Origin: Serratia proteamaculans
GTDB lineage: Bacteria > Pseudomonadota > Gammaproteobacteria > Enterobacterales > Enterobacteriaceae
DNA: 64,000 nt
Direction of reading: 5' to 3'
NCBI RefSeq assembly: GCF_008830365.1
Contig: NZ_WBKI01000002.1
Coordinates: 434,001-498,000, forward strand
Position numbers and translations under genes: made by a program. Below the pieces are notes generated by a model, which saw only the letters and a list, made by a program, of their open reading frames with translations, was not told where the DNA came from and did not search any database. Positions 1 through 9,184 of the stretch are shown here, one piece after another; the stretch's first letter is position 1; each line of letters opens with the position of its first letter.

Positions 1-512
1 GTACGGCCGTGTACCGCCAATTCTGTAGCACCGGCCTGCTGCACCGAATCGGCAATTTCAAAACTGCGGCTATCGCTATCCCAGCCCAGCCGTATTTTTA
101 CCGTCACCGGCAAATGGGCAGGCACCGCTGCACGCATGGCTTTGGCGCCCTGGTAAATCAGCTCCGGATCTTTCAGCAACGTCGCCCCACCGCCGCTGCC
201 ATTGACCAACTTGGACGGGCAGCCACAGTTGAGGTCGACACCGTAAGAACCCAATTCCACCGCGCGAGCGGCATTTTCTGCCAGCCACTGCGGGTATTGA
301 CCGAGCAATTGGATACGCACCAGCGTGCCGGACGGGGTGCGGCTGGCGTGATGCAGTTCAGGGCACAGGCGATAGAAAGACTTGGCAGGCAGCAGTTGGT
401 CAACCACGCGCAGGAATTCGGTGATGCACAGGTCGTAGTCGTTCACTTCGGTGAGCAGCTCACGCACCAAAGAATCGAGAACGCCCTCCATCGGAGCCAA
501 TAATACGCGCAT
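1..512 (-). CDS. dusC: tRNA-dihydrouridine(16) synthase DusC, 5' part only
   Basis: This is the N-terminal 170 codons of DusC, the flavoenzyme that reduces uridine 16 in the tRNA D-loop. The window edge cuts off the C-terminal part. The protein opens with [13 protein letters not shown], the FMN-barrel start typical of Dus proteins. It contains NCGCPSK with the expected catalytic Cys at residue 98, followed by the Gly-rich [10 protein letters not shown] segment. The sequence is nearly collinear with E. coli DusC, which separates it from DusA and DusB. The ATG at 510-512 begins exactly at the family N-terminus. Confidence 0.95.
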   Translation of the reverse strand, partial: MRVLLAPMEGVLDSLVRELLTEVNDYDLCITEFLRVVDQLLPAKSFYRLCPELHHASRTPSGTLVRIQLLGQYPQWLAENAARAVELGSYGVDLNCGCPSKLVNGSGGGATLLKDPELIYQGAKAMRAAVPAHLPVTVKIRLGWDSDSRSFEIADSVQQAGATELAVHGR

Positions 513-591
513 GTTCACCCCTGCTAAAAAAGACGCGCAATGATACGGGGGAATGCCCGCAGCAGACAAGCATCTGGGGGAATAAAACCGC

Positions 592-1551
592 TTAGCTCAA
601 ACGGCGAATAGGTTCTTCGGCGATAAACGCCTCGATGTTTTCGATCGCTTCGCGGAAATAGATTTGATAGTTGCTGTCGGCCACATAACCCAGATGCGGC
701 GTCGCCAACACGTTGGGCAGTTGGCGGAAAATGTCATCGCTCGGCAAAGGTTCAACCTCAAACACGTCCAGCCCGGCACCGGCAATCTGCCCTTGCTGCA
801 ATGCGTCAATCAAGGCGCTGCGATCGACAATCGCCGCACGCGAGGTATTGATCAGATAAGCGGTTTTCTTCATCGCCTGCAGCTCTGGCCGACCCACCAG
901 CCCACGGCTACGCTCACTGAGCACCAGATGAACCGAAACAAAGTCGCTCTGTTCAAACAGCGCCTGTTTGGATGCTGCCAGCGTCACCCCCACCTCGGCG
1001 GCCCTTTCTGCCGTCAGGTTTTGGCTCCAGGCCAGCACCCGCATACCAAACGCCTGCGCCACCACTGCCATTTGGCTGCCAATCTTGCCCAACCCCAGCA
1101 GGCCCAGTGTTTTCCCCTGCAAAGTCACGCCCAGCGTCTGTTGCCAAGGCCCGTTGTGTCGCAGTCCATGATTCTCCGGTACCAGATGCTTGGCTAACCC
1201 GAGCAACAGAACCCAGCTCAGTTCCATCGGCGCGGCAGAGCCACTGGCGGTGCCGCAGACAATAACCCCGCGCTGTGCCGCCGCCGCCAAATCAATAGAG
1301 GCATTACGCATGCCCGAGGTGATCAACAGTTTTAACTGAGGCAAACGCGTCAGCAGCGTGGCGGTGATTGGCGTGCGTTCACGCATAATCACCAAAATAT
1401 CGCAGTCCTGCAGATGCACGGCCAGTTCCGCTTCATCACTAAAATGTTGACCGATGCTGAACACCTCAACCCGATCGCCGAGGGCAGACCAGTCGGCCAT
1501 GCTGAGCGCGACCTGCTGATAATCATCAAGAATGGCACATTTTAGTTTCAT
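592..1551 (-). CDS. D-2-hydroxyacid dehydrogenase family protein
   Basis: This 319-residue protein belongs to the NAD(P)-dependent D-2-hydroxyacid dehydrogenase family, which interconverts 2-oxoacids and D-2-hydroxyacids. The Rossmann motif GLGKIG lies near residue 154. The catalytic triad is visible as Arg in NTSRAAIVD, Glu in EVEPLP and His in TPHLGYV. The length is normal for a stand-alone member. It is the last gene of a leftward group, 24 bp after the universal stress protein gene, and is probably co-transcribed with it and the IclR regulator. The substrate cannot be told from sequence; glycerate, phenyllactate-like or other hydroxyacids are all possible. Confidence 0.85.
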   Translation of the reverse strand: MKLKCAILDDYQQVALSMADWSALGDRVEVFSIGQHFSDEAELAVHLQDCDILVIMRERTPITATLLTRLPQLKLLITSGMRNASIDLAAAAQRGVIVCGTASGSAAPMELSWVLLLGLAKHLVPENHGLRHNGPWQQTLGVTLQGKTLGLLGLGKIGSQMAVVAQAFGMRVLAWSQNLTAERAAEVGVTLAASKQALFEQSDFVSVHLVLSERSRGLVGRPELQAMKKTAYLINTSRAAIVDRSALIDALQQGQIAGAGLDVFEVEPLPSDDIFRQLPNVLATPHLGYVADSNYQIYFREAIENIEAFIAEEPIRRLS

Positions 1552-1575
1552 CTTCGGCTCCGGGATTAGGCAAAA

Positions 1576-2025
1576 TCAGTCGGCACGCACGTCAACCAAC
1601 ACCGGGCAATCGGCATTCTCAATCACCAGGGCGCTGTGTGACCCATTCAACAAACGTCTAAAGGGGGAAAGGTGACGGCGCCCCATAATGATCATCGTCG
1701 CGTTCAGTGTTTTGGCCTGGGTGACGATAGTTTCTGCCGGCTCACCGGCCACCACTCGTCCACGCGCATTGACGCCGGCGCCCTGCAACTTGACCAGCGC
1801 CTGTCGCACCACGGTGGCGGCGGCATTCTGTTCATCCTGCGCATAACCGAAATCTGCCGGATCTTCACCCGCTTCAATTTCATACGGACCCGCCATGGAA
1901 TAACTGAGGTCCACACAGCACAGCACTACGACCGCCGCCTGCTGTGCCAACGCCTGTTCAGCAGCCAGTGAAATGACTTTGCGCGCATTGGCGGAGTTAT
2001 CAATTGCGACCAACAGTGTTTTCAT
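1576..2025 (-). CDS. UspA-family universal stress protein
   Basis: This is a single-domain universal stress protein of 149 residues. It starts with the usual strand MKTLLVAIDNS and carries the nucleotide-binding C-terminal pattern GRRH...GSHSALVIENADCPVLVV-like (here MGRRHLSPFRRLLNGSHS). That pattern is the G-2x-G-9x-G-S/T signature of ATP-binding Usp proteins. The gene lies 12 bp after the IclR regulator and 24 bp before the hydroxyacid dehydrogenase, so the three are likely one transcript. Its specific role is unknown. Coupling to a regulator and dehydrogenase hints at a stress-linked metabolic function. Confidence 0.85.
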   Translation of the reverse strand: MKTLLVAIDNSANARKVISLAAEQALAQQAAVVVLCCVDLSYSMAGPYEIEAGEDPADFGYAQDEQNAAATVVRQALVKLQGAGVNARGRVVAGEPAETIVTQAKTLNATMIIMGRRHLSPFRRLLNGSHSALVIENADCPVLVDVRAD

Positions 2026-2037
2026 TGCCTTCTCCGG

Positions 2038-2817
2038 TTAATCTCGCGACGCCACCTTGCCAATCTCATCGATCAACGCGTCTTTACACTTAAGGATCTC
2101 CTCGCGGAAGCGAGCTTCATTCTTGGCCAAACGGGTGCTGGGCACTAACAAACTGATGGAGAAACGCCCCAGGATGGTGTCGATAGCCACCGCCATGGTA
2201 GAGACGCCTTCCAGCGTTTCTTCCCGATCGAAGGCCAGGCCGGTACGGCGTATTTCAGTGAGGTGTTCCAGTAAAGCAGGAAAATCTCGCACCGTCAGAT
2301 CGGTTACCGCCCTATAAGCCTCACCCAGTAAATCCCGGGCCGCATCATCGCTGTTCAACGCCAGCAACGCTCGTCCGCCGGAGGTGCTGTACAGCGGCAG
2401 ATTCATGCCAATACGCGGCACCACTCGCAGCTCACGGTCTGCCACAATGTAATGCACTACCGCCAGTTGCAAACCGCTGGCGCGTCCCAGCGAAACCGTC
2501 TCGCCGGTGGCGTCACATAAAGCCTGCAACCAGGGCGTCGCAATGGCCACCATTTCGGTATGCACGCTGGCAATCAGCCGCAGCAAAGACGGCCCTAGGC
2601 GCACACCACCGACTCCGCCCCGCACCAATTGCACAGAGTCCAGCGCGTTGACAATACGTTGCACGGTGGAACGCGGCAGATCGACCGCCAACGCTATTTC
2701 TCCCAGGCTCATGCCATTCGGCTTTGCCCCCAGAGCGTCGAGGATTTTCGCCGCGCGGGTGATGACCTGAATACCGCCGGCCCTTTCATCATCACAACAT
2801 GTTGAGGATTCAGACAT
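2038..2817 (-). CDS. IclR-family transcriptional regulator
   Basis: This regulator has about 259 residues. It has an N-terminal winged helix (GGIQVITRAAKILDAL ... LGEIALAVDLPRSTVQRIV) and a C-terminal IclR effector domain (residues about 90-255, including the STSGGRALLAL segment). The ATG at 2817 is preferred over the in-frame start at 2892 because AAGGAA lies about 9 bases upstream and the family N-terminus begins there. It is divergent from the MFS/HlyD efflux pair and heads the Usp-dehydrogenase operon. It therefore probably controls both directions through the repeats at 2884-2950. IclR proteins often sense small aromatic or organic acids; the ligand here is unknown. Confidence 0.9.
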   Translation of the reverse strand: MSESSTCCDDERAGGIQVITRAAKILDALGAKPNGMSLGEIALAVDLPRSTVQRIVNALDSVQLVRGGVGGVRLGPSLLRLIASVHTEMVAIATPWLQALCDATGETVSLGRASGLQLAVVHYIVADRELRVVPRIGMNLPLYSTSGGRALLALNSDDAARDLLGEAYRAVTDLTVRDFPALLEHLTEIRRTGLAFDREETLEGVSTMAVAIDTILGRFSISLLVPSTRLAKNEARFREEILKCKDALIDEIGKVASRD

Positions 2818-2883
2818 AGGGATTCTTTTCCTTACTTTTGGCCACACTGTAACATTTTTTTCTGCCAGACGGCATGCTGTACC

Positions 2884-2950
2884 ACATTGCAATACAGCGC
2901 ATCACAATGTAGCATGCGTCACAATGTATCACTATGCAATACAGTGCATC
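2884..2950. promoter_or_regulatory. Repeated operator-like sequences in the IclR/MFS divergent region
   Basis: The 159 bp between the two start codons hold two kinds of direct repeat. GCAATACAGYGCATC occurs at 2889-2903 and 2936-2950, with one mismatch and 47 bp apart. TCACAATGTA occurs at 2902-2911 and 2919-2928, 17 bp apart. ACATTG (2884-2889) and CAATGT (2905-2910) form an inverted pair, and GCATGC (2912-2917) is palindromic. Position and density suggest binding sites for the adjacent IclR regulator. The binding itself is inferred. Confidence 0.6.
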
Positions 2951-2976
2951 GTAAATTTCGTTTCTGGAGTCATACT

Positions 2977-4584
2977 ATGAATGCTCAGCCTGCGCCTGCC
3001 GTCGCTGCGCCGCATCCTTTTACCCTGCGTCTGGCTGTAGGGTTGGTGGGTGTGCTGATTGCCGCCCTGACCTCTGGACTCAATGATCGCATCAGCGATC
3101 TGGCACTGGCGGATATCCGCGCGGCTATCGGTATCGGTTTCGACCAGGGGAGCTGGATCACTTCGGCCTATCAGGCGGCGGAAGTGTCGGCCATGATGGT
3201 TGCCCCCTGGTTTGCCGTAACCTTTTCGCTACGCCGTTTCGCCCTGGTGATGATCGGCGGTTTTGCCGCCGTCGGCGTACTACAGCCGTTAACCGCTGAT
3301 CCCACGCTGTTTATTGCTCTGCGGGTGGTGCAAGGCCTGTTTGGCGGCGCATTGCCGCCGCTGCTGATGACGGTGGCGCTGCGTTTTCTGCCCCCCACCA
3401 TCAAACTTTACGGGCTGGCCGCCTATGCGCTGACCGCCACCTTTGGCCCCAATGTCGCGGCACCGCTGGCGGCTCTGTGGACCGACAGTCTGGGTTGGCA
3501 ATTTGTCTTTTGGCAGGCGATCCCGCTGTGTCTGATAGCCTCCTTACTGATCGGCTGGGGGCTGCCACAGGATCCCTTGCGGCTGGAGCGTTTCCGCCAG
3601 ATCGATCTGTTTGGCATGCTCACCGGGTGCAGCGGCATTGCGCTGTTGATCCTTTCGCTGACTCAGGGTGAGCGGCTCGACTGGTTCAATTCGCCGCTGA
3701 TTAGCCTGATGTTGCCGGTGTCTATCGCACTGCTGGTGACGTTTTTGATCAACGAGTGGTTCCATCCGCTGCCACTGTTAAAACTGCAATTACTGCAGCG
3801 CATCAATCTTTCTTATAGCCTGCTGACGCTGGCCGGCGTGCTGTTGCTGGCGCTGTCAGGCTCAATGCTGCCGTCGTTCTACTTTTCACAGGTGGAGGGT
3901 TTTCGCACCGTACAATTTGCGCCGCTGGCGTTAGCCGTCGGCCTGCCGCAGTTGGTGATAGCGCCTTTCATCGCCACCCTGCTGAATCTGCGCTGGATAG
4001 ACGCCCGCTGGGTACTGACCCTCGGTGCCGCGCTAATCGCCGTCTCCTGCCTGCTGGGGATGCAATTGACCGATGACTGGGCACGACAAAACTTCTGGTT
4101 GATGCAAGGCCTGCAAGCGTTTGGCCAACCGATGATGATTTTACCGGTGCTAATGACCTCCACCAGCGTGATACTGCCACCGGAAGGCCCCTTTGCCTCG
4201 GCCATGTTTAACACCGTGCGCGGTTTTTCTGCCGTGGCGGCAGGCAGCCTGGTCGAGAATTTTATTAGCCATCGGGAAAAATTTCACTCGCAGCTGCTGG
4301 TTGACCGGCTGGGCAATCGCCCGTGGCTGATGACGGCAGAGAGCTCAGAACGCGCCAGCGGGGCTACGCCACTGTTACCGGACGGCTCAGTCAGTTCAGC
4401 GGAAAATCTCGGGCATTTTTCGACGCTGGTAAAACATCAGGCGGTGATCCTCAGCATCAGTGATGCCTATCTGCTGATTATTGGCTGCGCGCTGCTGTTG
4501 GTGCTGCTGACCGCCTGGTTGCCGAAACGAGTCTATCCGCCGCAAACGCTCTTACCTCTAGTTCCAAAAACATCAGGATCATAA
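2977..4584 (+). CDS. DHA2-type MFS efflux transporter (EmrB-like)
   Basis: This is a large hydrophobic protein of 535 residues with about 14 predicted membrane segments, the size and layout of the DHA2 drug:H+ antiporters. The motif RVVQGLFGGALPP is the antiporter-type motif around TM4-5. The ATG at 2977 is chosen because CTGGAG sits 8 bases upstream and the ORF extension before it runs through the operator repeats. An HlyD/EmrA adaptor starts 2 bp downstream, so the pair should form an inner-membrane pump that works with an outer-membrane channel such as TolC. The cargo is unknown. The neighbouring IclR regulator and dehydrogenase suggest an organic acid or aromatic compound (inference). Confidence 0.88.
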   Translation: MNAQPAPAVAAPHPFTLRLAVGLVGVLIAALTSGLNDRISDLALADIRAAIGIGFDQGSWITSAYQAAEVSAMMVAPWFAVTFSLRRFALVMIGGFAAVGVLQPLTADPTLFIALRVVQGLFGGALPPLLMTVALRFLPPTIKLYGLAAYALTATFGPNVAAPLAALWTDSLGWQFVFWQAIPLCLIASLLIGWGLPQDPLRLERFRQIDLFGMLTGCSGIALLILSLTQGERLDWFNSPLISLMLPVSIALLVTFLINEWFHPLPLLKLQLLQRINLSYSLLTLAGVLLLALSGSMLPSFYFSQVEGFRTVQFAPLALAVGLPQLVIAPFIATLLNLRWIDARWVLTLGAALIAVSCLLGMQLTDDWARQNFWLMQGLQAFGQPMMILPVLMTSTSVILPPEGPFASAMFNTVRGFSAVAAGSLVENFISHREKFHSQLLVDRLGNRPWLMTAESSERASGATPLLPDGSVSSAENLGHFSTLVKHQAVILSISDAYLLIIGCALLLVLLTAWLPKRVYPPQTLLPLVPKTSGS

Positions 4585-4586
4585 CC

Positions 4587-5615
4587 ATGAGCTTCACACC
4601 TGCAAAACGAACCTTAACCCTGGCGTTGCTGCTGTTAATCCTGCTGGCTATCGCTTTCTTTGTCCGTTCCTCTCTCAATCGCCACCATTTGCGTACCGAT
4701 GATGCGGTCGTGAGCGCAGATTACACGCTGGTGGCCCCCAAGATTTCCGGCTATATCCGCAGCGTCAACGTCGGTGATAATCAGCAGGTGAAAGCCGGTG
4801 AAGTGCTGGCGACCCTCGACGATCGGGATTATCGCGTGGCGCTGGAAACGGCACAGGCCAACCTGCAGATTAGCCAGGCCAAGCTGGCCAGCATTCAGGC
4901 GCAGCTGGATCAACAGCAGGCCAATATTGCCCAGCAGGAAGCCGGTGTCAGTGCCAGTCAGGCCACGTTGAACTATGCCGGGCAAAATGCCGACCGCTAT
5001 CGCCGACTGCTAAAAACCGGCACAGCCACCGCCGATGAACAGCAAAAATCCGCTTCCGTAATGCAGACCGCAGCCGCACAGCTAAAGCAAAATCAGGCGG
5101 CGGTGGTTTCTGCGCGCAAGGAAGTTGGCGTGTTGCAGGCCAGTCGGAAACAGGCCGAAGCGAATATTGCCGCCTCGCAGGCCAGCGTTGATCAGGCGCG
5201 TCTGAACCTGTCCTATACCCGGATTATCGCGCCCATTGCCGGCACTATCGGTCAGCGTGCGGTACGTCAGGGGGCCTGGGTCTCTGCCGGTACGCGCCTG
5301 CTGGCGGTGGTGCCGCTACAGCAAAGCTATGTGATCGCCAATTTCCTGGAAACCCAACTGGCCAACGTGTCTGCCGGCCAGCCGGTCTCGATCAGCGTGG
5401 ATGCCCTGCCCGGCGTGACGCTACGCGGCCACGTTGACAGTATCGCCCCGGCTACCGGCTCGACCTTTGCCGCCATCAGCGCCGATAACGCCACCGGTAA
5501 CTACACCAAAGTGGTGCAACGTCTGCCGGTGAAGATCCTGTTGGAACCCAACCAGCCGGAACTGGCGCGGCTGCGCGTTGGCATGTCGGTGGTACCGGAA
5601 CTTGAGATGCGCTGA
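4587..5615 (+). CDS. HlyD/EmrA-family membrane fusion protein
   Basis: This periplasmic adaptor has 342 residues. One N-terminal membrane anchor spans residues 9-26 (LTLALLLLILLAIAFFV). A split lipoyl domain (VVSADYTLVAPKISGYI and LNLSYTRIIAPIAGTIG) flanks a long Gln/Ala-rich coiled-coil hairpin at about residues 85-205, and a beta-barrel region follows. The order is that of EmrA/HlyD proteins. It starts 2 bp after the MFS stop codon and is certainly in the same operon. It should bridge the MFS pump to an outer-membrane factor. Confidence 0.9.
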   Translation: MSFTPAKRTLTLALLLLILLAIAFFVRSSLNRHHLRTDDAVVSADYTLVAPKISGYIRSVNVGDNQQVKAGEVLATLDDRDYRVALETAQANLQISQAKLASIQAQLDQQQANIAQQEAGVSASQATLNYAGQNADRYRRLLKTGTATADEQQKSASVMQTAAAQLKQNQAAVVSARKEVGVLQASRKQAEANIAASQASVDQARLNLSYTRIIAPIAGTIGQRAVRQGAWVSAGTRLLAVVPLQQSYVIANFLETQLANVSAGQPVSISVDALPGVTLRGHVDSIAPATGSTFAAISADNATGNYTKVVQRLPVKILLEPNQPELARLRVGMSVVPELEMR

Positions 5616-5631
5616 TTTTTACGTATAAAAA

Positions 5632-5652
5632 AGGCCACCCTAAAGGTGGCCT
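5632..5652 (-). terminator. Rho-independent terminator between the HlyD gene and rhlE
   Basis: An 8-bp stem AGGCCACC/GGTGGCCT encloses a 5-base loop. Leftward transcripts (rhlE) meet a T-rich tail just after the hairpin, from the A-run at 5626-5632 on the plus strand. It lies between two convergent genes, so it may also serve the rightward efflux operon, though with a weaker tail. Confidence 0.8.
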
Positions 5653-5675
5653 CAAACGGCTGACAACAGCGCAAT

Positions 5676-7049
5676 TTACTCAGCCGGGCGGCTGCGCGGA
5701 CGGCGCGGAGCACCTGAACGCGGCTTACCATCACCCTGCGGACGCGCACTGCCGCCACCGCGGTTTTCACGCTGACCGCCATTGCCGCCACCGTTGCCAC
5801 TGCGCTGGCCGCCACCGTTACCGGAGCGTTGACCTCCGCCGTTGCCGCGTGGCGCACCGCGACCACCGCCAGCCTGACGACCGTTGATGATTGGCTCGGC
5901 CTTGATGCTTGGATCCGGCTCATAGCCCGGCAGGGCAATACGCGGGATCTCACGTTTGAGCAGGCGTTCGATATCGCGCAGCAGTTTGTGTTCATCCACA
6001 CACACCAGCGAGATCGCCTCACCGGTACGCTCAGCACGACCGGTACGGCCGATGCGGTGCACGTAGTCTTCCGGCACGTTAGGCAACTCGTAGTTCACCA
6101 CGTGTGGCAACTGGTCGATGTCCAGACCGCGTGCCGCGATATCGGTAGCGACCAATACGCGAATTTTGCCGTCTTTAAAATCGGCCAATGCACGGGTACG
6201 AGCGCCCTGGCTTTTGTTGCCGTGGATCGCTGCAGCAGTGATACCGTCTTTGTTCAGCTGTTCAGCCAGGTGGTTAGCGCCGTGCTTGGTGCGGTTAAAC
6301 ACCAAGACTTGCTTCCAGTCACCTTCGCCGATCATCTGGGACAGCAGTTCCCGCTTACGCTTCTTGTCAACGAAGTGCACGCTTTGCTCAATCTGCTCGG
6401 ACGCGGTGTTACGGCGCGCCACTTCAACCGATGCCGGGTTGTGCAACAGTTTGTTGGCCAGCCCTTTGATGTCGTCGGAGAAGGTAGCAGAGAACAGCAG
6501 GTTCTGACGCTTGGCAGGCAGCTTGGCCAGCACGCGGCGGATATCATGGATAAAGCCCATATCCAGCATACGGTCTGCTTCGTCCAGCACCAGAATTTCA
6601 ATTTTGGACAGGTCAACCGCGCGCTGGTGTTCCAGATCCAGCAGGCGACCCGGTGTTGCCACCAGCACGTCGACGCCGCCGCGCAGTTTCATCATCTGCG
6701 GGTTGATGCTCACGCCACCAAATACCACCAGCGAACGCAGGCGCAGGTATTTGCTGTAGGATTCGACGTTTTCGCCGATCTGCGCAGCCAGTTCACGGGT
6801 CGGCGTCAGGATCAACGCACGTACCGGACGGCGACCTTTGACCGCATGATCATGCTTACTCAGCAGCTGTAGCAGCGGCAGGGTAAAGCCAGCGGTTTTA
6901 CCGGTACCGGTCTGGGCGCTGGCCATCAGGTCACGACCTTCCAATACGACAGGAATAGCCTGGCGCTGAATTGGCGTAGGTTCGCGATAGCCCTGTTCTT
7001 CAACAGCGCGCAGAATTTCAGCACTTAAGCCGAGGGTTTCAAATGACAT
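5676..7049 (-). CDS. rhlE: ATP-dependent RNA helicase RhlE
   Basis: This DEAD-box helicase of 457 residues acts in ribosome assembly and RNA remodelling. The ordered motifs are visible: Q-motif region ([13 protein letters not shown]), Walker A ([10 protein letters not shown]), PTRELA, GG, TPGR, DEAD, SAT, ARGLDI and HRIGRTGR. After the helicase core (about residue 375) comes an Arg/Gly/Asn-rich tail with repeated QRSGNGGG units, typical of RhlE and thought to bind RNA. The neighbourhood next to cecR-ybhGFSR is the same as in E. coli, which supports RhlE over other DEAD-box paralogues. It is divergent from cecR across a palindrome-rich spacer. Confidence 0.95.
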   Translation of the reverse strand: MSFETLGLSAEILRAVEEQGYREPTPIQRQAIPVVLEGRDLMASAQTGTGKTAGFTLPLLQLLSKHDHAVKGRRPVRALILTPTRELAAQIGENVESYSKYLRLRSLVVFGGVSINPQMMKLRGGVDVLVATPGRLLDLEHQRAVDLSKIEILVLDEADRMLDMGFIHDIRRVLAKLPAKRQNLLFSATFSDDIKGLANKLLHNPASVEVARRNTASEQIEQSVHFVDKKRKRELLSQMIGEGDWKQVLVFNRTKHGANHLAEQLNKDGITAAAIHGNKSQGARTRALADFKDGKIRVLVATDIAARGLDIDQLPHVVNYELPNVPEDYVHRIGRTGRAERTGEAISLVCVDEHKLLRDIERLLKREIPRIALPGYEPDPSIKAEPIINGRQAGGGRGAPRGNGGGQRSGNGGGQRSGNGGGNGGQRENRGGGSARPQGDGKPRSGAPRRPRSRPAE

Positions 7050-7284
7050 AAAGAGAAAAACTCCAGATCCCCCCTAACCTAACAGTGTTCGGTGCAGTTT
7101 CCTGGGAGGATTATCAGACGGGACATTAAGCATGACCACGAGGGATTGGCACAAACTGCAGTGCACCAAGCGGGCGATTGTAGCAGAACTCGAACAAGAA
7201 AAGGCAAATTAAGTGACTCAGAGCACAATATGCCGAGAATTCAGCCTAATCTGAAAAAATGTCCTTAAATAAATCGAGGTTACT

Positions 7285-7303
7285 GATTGCATTTCGTGCA
7301 ATC
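7285..7303. promoter_or_regulatory. Inverted repeat in the rhlE-cecR spacer
   Basis: The perfect 7-bp arms GATTGCA and TGCAATC are separated by 5 bases. The repeat lies 7 bp upstream of the larger CecR palindrome. It may be a second regulator site or part of the rhlE promoter region. The rest of the 302-bp gap (7050-7351) shows no gene. Confidence 0.45.
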
Positions 7304-7309
7304 TGGCAT

Positions 7310-7337
7310 AAAGTTAATCATATGATTGATTAACTTT
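7310..7337. promoter_or_regulatory. Probable CecR operator
   Basis: Perfect 11-bp arms AAAGTTAATCA and TGATTAACTTT are separated by the 6 bases TATGAT. TetR-family regulators usually bind such palindromes directly before their own genes. This one ends 14 bp before the cecR ATG, so it fits autoregulation and control of the divergent rhlE promoter. In E. coli, CecR is known to act on rhlE and the ybh transporter operon. Confidence 0.75.
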
Positions 7338-7351
7338 TGCGGGCACCACCA

Positions 7352-8041
7352 ATGCCAAATAATCAGACTGCCAGCCGGGCACGGGGTGAGCAGGCACGCC
7401 AGCAGTTGATCACCGCCGCCATCGAGATGTTTGGTGAATACGGCATTCAGGGCGCCACCACCCGCGATATCGCCCAGCGCGCCGGGCACAACATCGCCGC
7501 CATCACCTATTACTTCAATTCCAAAGAAGGCCTTTATCTGGCCGTCGCACAATGGATTGCCGATTTTATCCAGCAGGCGTTTCGCCCGCTGGCCGAAGAA
7601 ATTGACCACTTCTGGCAACTGCCGGAAGCCGAACGTCCGCCGGAGCGCTACCTCGAACATCTGAAACGCGGCCTGCTGGCGTTCAGCGATCTGATGACTC
7701 AACCGCAGACGCTGAACCTGAGCAAAATCATGTCGCGCGAGCAGCTCTCCCCCACCGATGCCTATCCGCTGATCCACCAACAGGTGGTGGCGCCGCTGCA
7801 TAACAAGCTGTGCCGCCTGCTGGCGGCCTACACTGGCATCGATCCGCAGTCGACCAAAATTGTGCTGCATACCCACGCGCTGATCGGCGAAGTGCTGTCG
7901 TTCCGCGTGGCGCGGGAAACCGTTCGCCGACAGGCTGGCTGGCAGCAGATCGGCGCCGTCGAAGCGGAACAAATCAGCGAGGTGCTGGCTGAACACATTG
8001 AGATTCTGGTTAATGGGCTGCGCCAACGCCATGGCGCGTAA
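7352..8041 (+). CDS. cecR: TetR-family regulator CecR
   Basis: CecR (YbiH) is a 229-residue TetR-family repressor. The N-terminal helix-turn-helix is ATTRDIAQRAGHNIAAITYYF, followed by a ligand-binding domain with the conserved NLSKIMSREQLSPTDAYPLIH segment found in E. coli CecR. The ATG at 7352 is used here; a TTG at 7337 would overlap the operator palindrome. In E. coli this protein influences sensitivity to cefoperazone and chloramphenicol by controlling rhlE and ybhGFSR. The same gene order is present here, but an ERIC element now separates cecR from ybhG. Confidence 0.92.
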   Translation: MPNNQTASRARGEQARQQLITAAIEMFGEYGIQGATTRDIAQRAGHNIAAITYYFNSKEGLYLAVAQWIADFIQQAFRPLAEEIDHFWQLPEAERPPERYLEHLKRGLLAFSDLMTQPQTLNLSKIMSREQLSPTDAYPLIHQQVVAPLHNKLCRLLAAYTGIDPQSTKIVLHTHALIGEVLSFRVARETVRRQAGWQQIGAVEAEQISEVLAEHIEILVNGLRQRHGA

Positions 8042-8042
8042 A

Positions 8043-8165
8043 CCCTTCGTCTTTCAAGCTACGGCGTTGTTGACTGCGTGCGCTCCCCCCAGTCACTTAC
8101 TTAAGTAAGCTCTTGGGGATTCACGCACTTGTCGCCTAACCGTAACGTGAAATTCATTGGGTTTA
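8043..8165. repeat. ERIC element, copy 1
   Basis: This is an Enterobacterial Repetitive Intergenic Consensus element of about 120 bp between cecR and ybhG. It carries the diagnostic central palindrome CTTACTTAAGTAAG (8096-8109) and the flanking pieces CCCCAGTCA and CTTGGGGATTCACG, which match the well-known ERIC core. The left end CCTTCGTCTTTCAAG is also typical. Edges are approximate. Transcribed, it would fold into a long hairpin within the cecR-ybhG message. Confidence 0.88.
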
Positions 8166-8187
8166 ATCTTTATAGGCAGGGAGTGTT

Positions 8188-9174
8188 ATGAACAAGAAAC
8201 GCAGTGCCTTTTTGGTGGCCGTTGTCGTGCTGATCGCCGCCGCCGTGTACGGAGTTTGGTATTACCAGCAGCATCAGGACCAACCGCTGACGCTGTACGG
8301 TAACGTGGATATTCGTACGGTGAATTTAGGCTTCCGCGTCGATGGGCGCCTGGCGTCGCTGACGGTGGATGAAGGCGATACCCTTCAACCAGGGCAATTG
8401 CTCGGCAAACTGGACGACGCGCCCTACATCAACGCGCTACAGCAAGCGCAGGCTAACGTCGGCAGTGCCAAAGCCAAACTGGCGCTGCTGATGGCCGGTT
8501 ACCGCGCCGAAGAGATTGCCCAGGTACGTTCGGAAATGGCGCAGCGCCTGTCTGCCTTCAGCTATGCCGACAGCTTCCTGAAACGTCAGCAAGGACTGTG
8601 GGCGAAAAATGCCACCTCCGCCGACGCGTTGGAAGATGCCCGCACCTCACGCAATCAGGCGCAGGCCAACCTGCAGGCGTCGAAAGACAAACTGTCGCAG
8701 TACCTGAGCGGTAACCGTCCGCAGGAAATTGAAGAGGCCAAAGCCAACCTGGCACAAAGCGAGGCCGCGCTGGCTCAGGCACAGCTTAACCTGCATGACA
8801 CCAGCCTGATTTCCCCGTCGGCTGGCACAGTGCTGACCCGCGCGGTCGAGCCTGGCACCATGCTCGGCGCCGGTGGCACGGTATTTACCCTATCGCTGAC
8901 CCGCCCGGTGTGGGTGCGCGCCTATGTCAATGAAACCAGCCTGGGCAAAGCAACGCCGGGCACCGAACTGGAAATTTATACCGACGGTCGGCCAGACAAG
9001 CCGTATCACGGCAAAATCGGTTTTGTGTCGCCCACCGCTGAGTTCACACCGAAAAGCGTCGAAACCCCGGACCTGCGTACTGACCTGGTGTACCGACTGC
9101 GGGTTATTGTCACCGACGCCGATGACGCACTGCGCCAGGGAATGCCGGTCACCGTTCGCTTTGCCCAACCTTGA
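8188..9174 (+). CDS. ybhG: HlyD-family adaptor of the YbhGFSR exporter
   Basis: YbhG is a 328-residue membrane fusion protein. It has an N-terminal anchor or uncleaved signal (residues 7-26), the lipoyl half-motif [20 protein letters not shown], a coiled-coil hairpin (about residues 75-205) and the second half [17 protein letters not shown]. Sequence and position match E. coli YbhG. It should connect the YbhFSR ABC transporter to an outer-membrane channel. The ybhF start follows 10 bp downstream. A GGGAG ribosome binding site precedes the ATG. Known roles of the E. coli operon include drug tolerance and cation efflux. Confidence 0.92.
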   Translation: MNKKRSAFLVAVVVLIAAAVYGVWYYQQHQDQPLTLYGNVDIRTVNLGFRVDGRLASLTVDEGDTLQPGQLLGKLDDAPYINALQQAQANVGSAKAKLALLMAGYRAEEIAQVRSEMAQRLSAFSYADSFLKRQQGLWAKNATSADALEDARTSRNQAQANLQASKDKLSQYLSGNRPQEIEEAKANLAQSEAALAQAQLNLHDTSLISPSAGTVLTRAVEPGTMLGAGGTVFTLSLTRPVWVRAYVNETSLGKATPGTELEIYTDGRPDKPYHGKIGFVSPTAEFTPKSVETPDLRTDLVYRLRVIVTDADDALRQGMPVTVRFAQP

Positions 9175-9184
9175 GGGAGCGGTG

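Noticed and set aside
9-503. Frame on the plus strand over the window start
   Set aside because: It is the antisense shadow of dusC, whose sequence is strongly conserved.
5829-6872. Long open frame on the strand opposite rhlE
   Set aside because: It lies wholly inside the clearly conserved helicase gene and its translation has no family features; open antisense frames are common in GC-rich genes.
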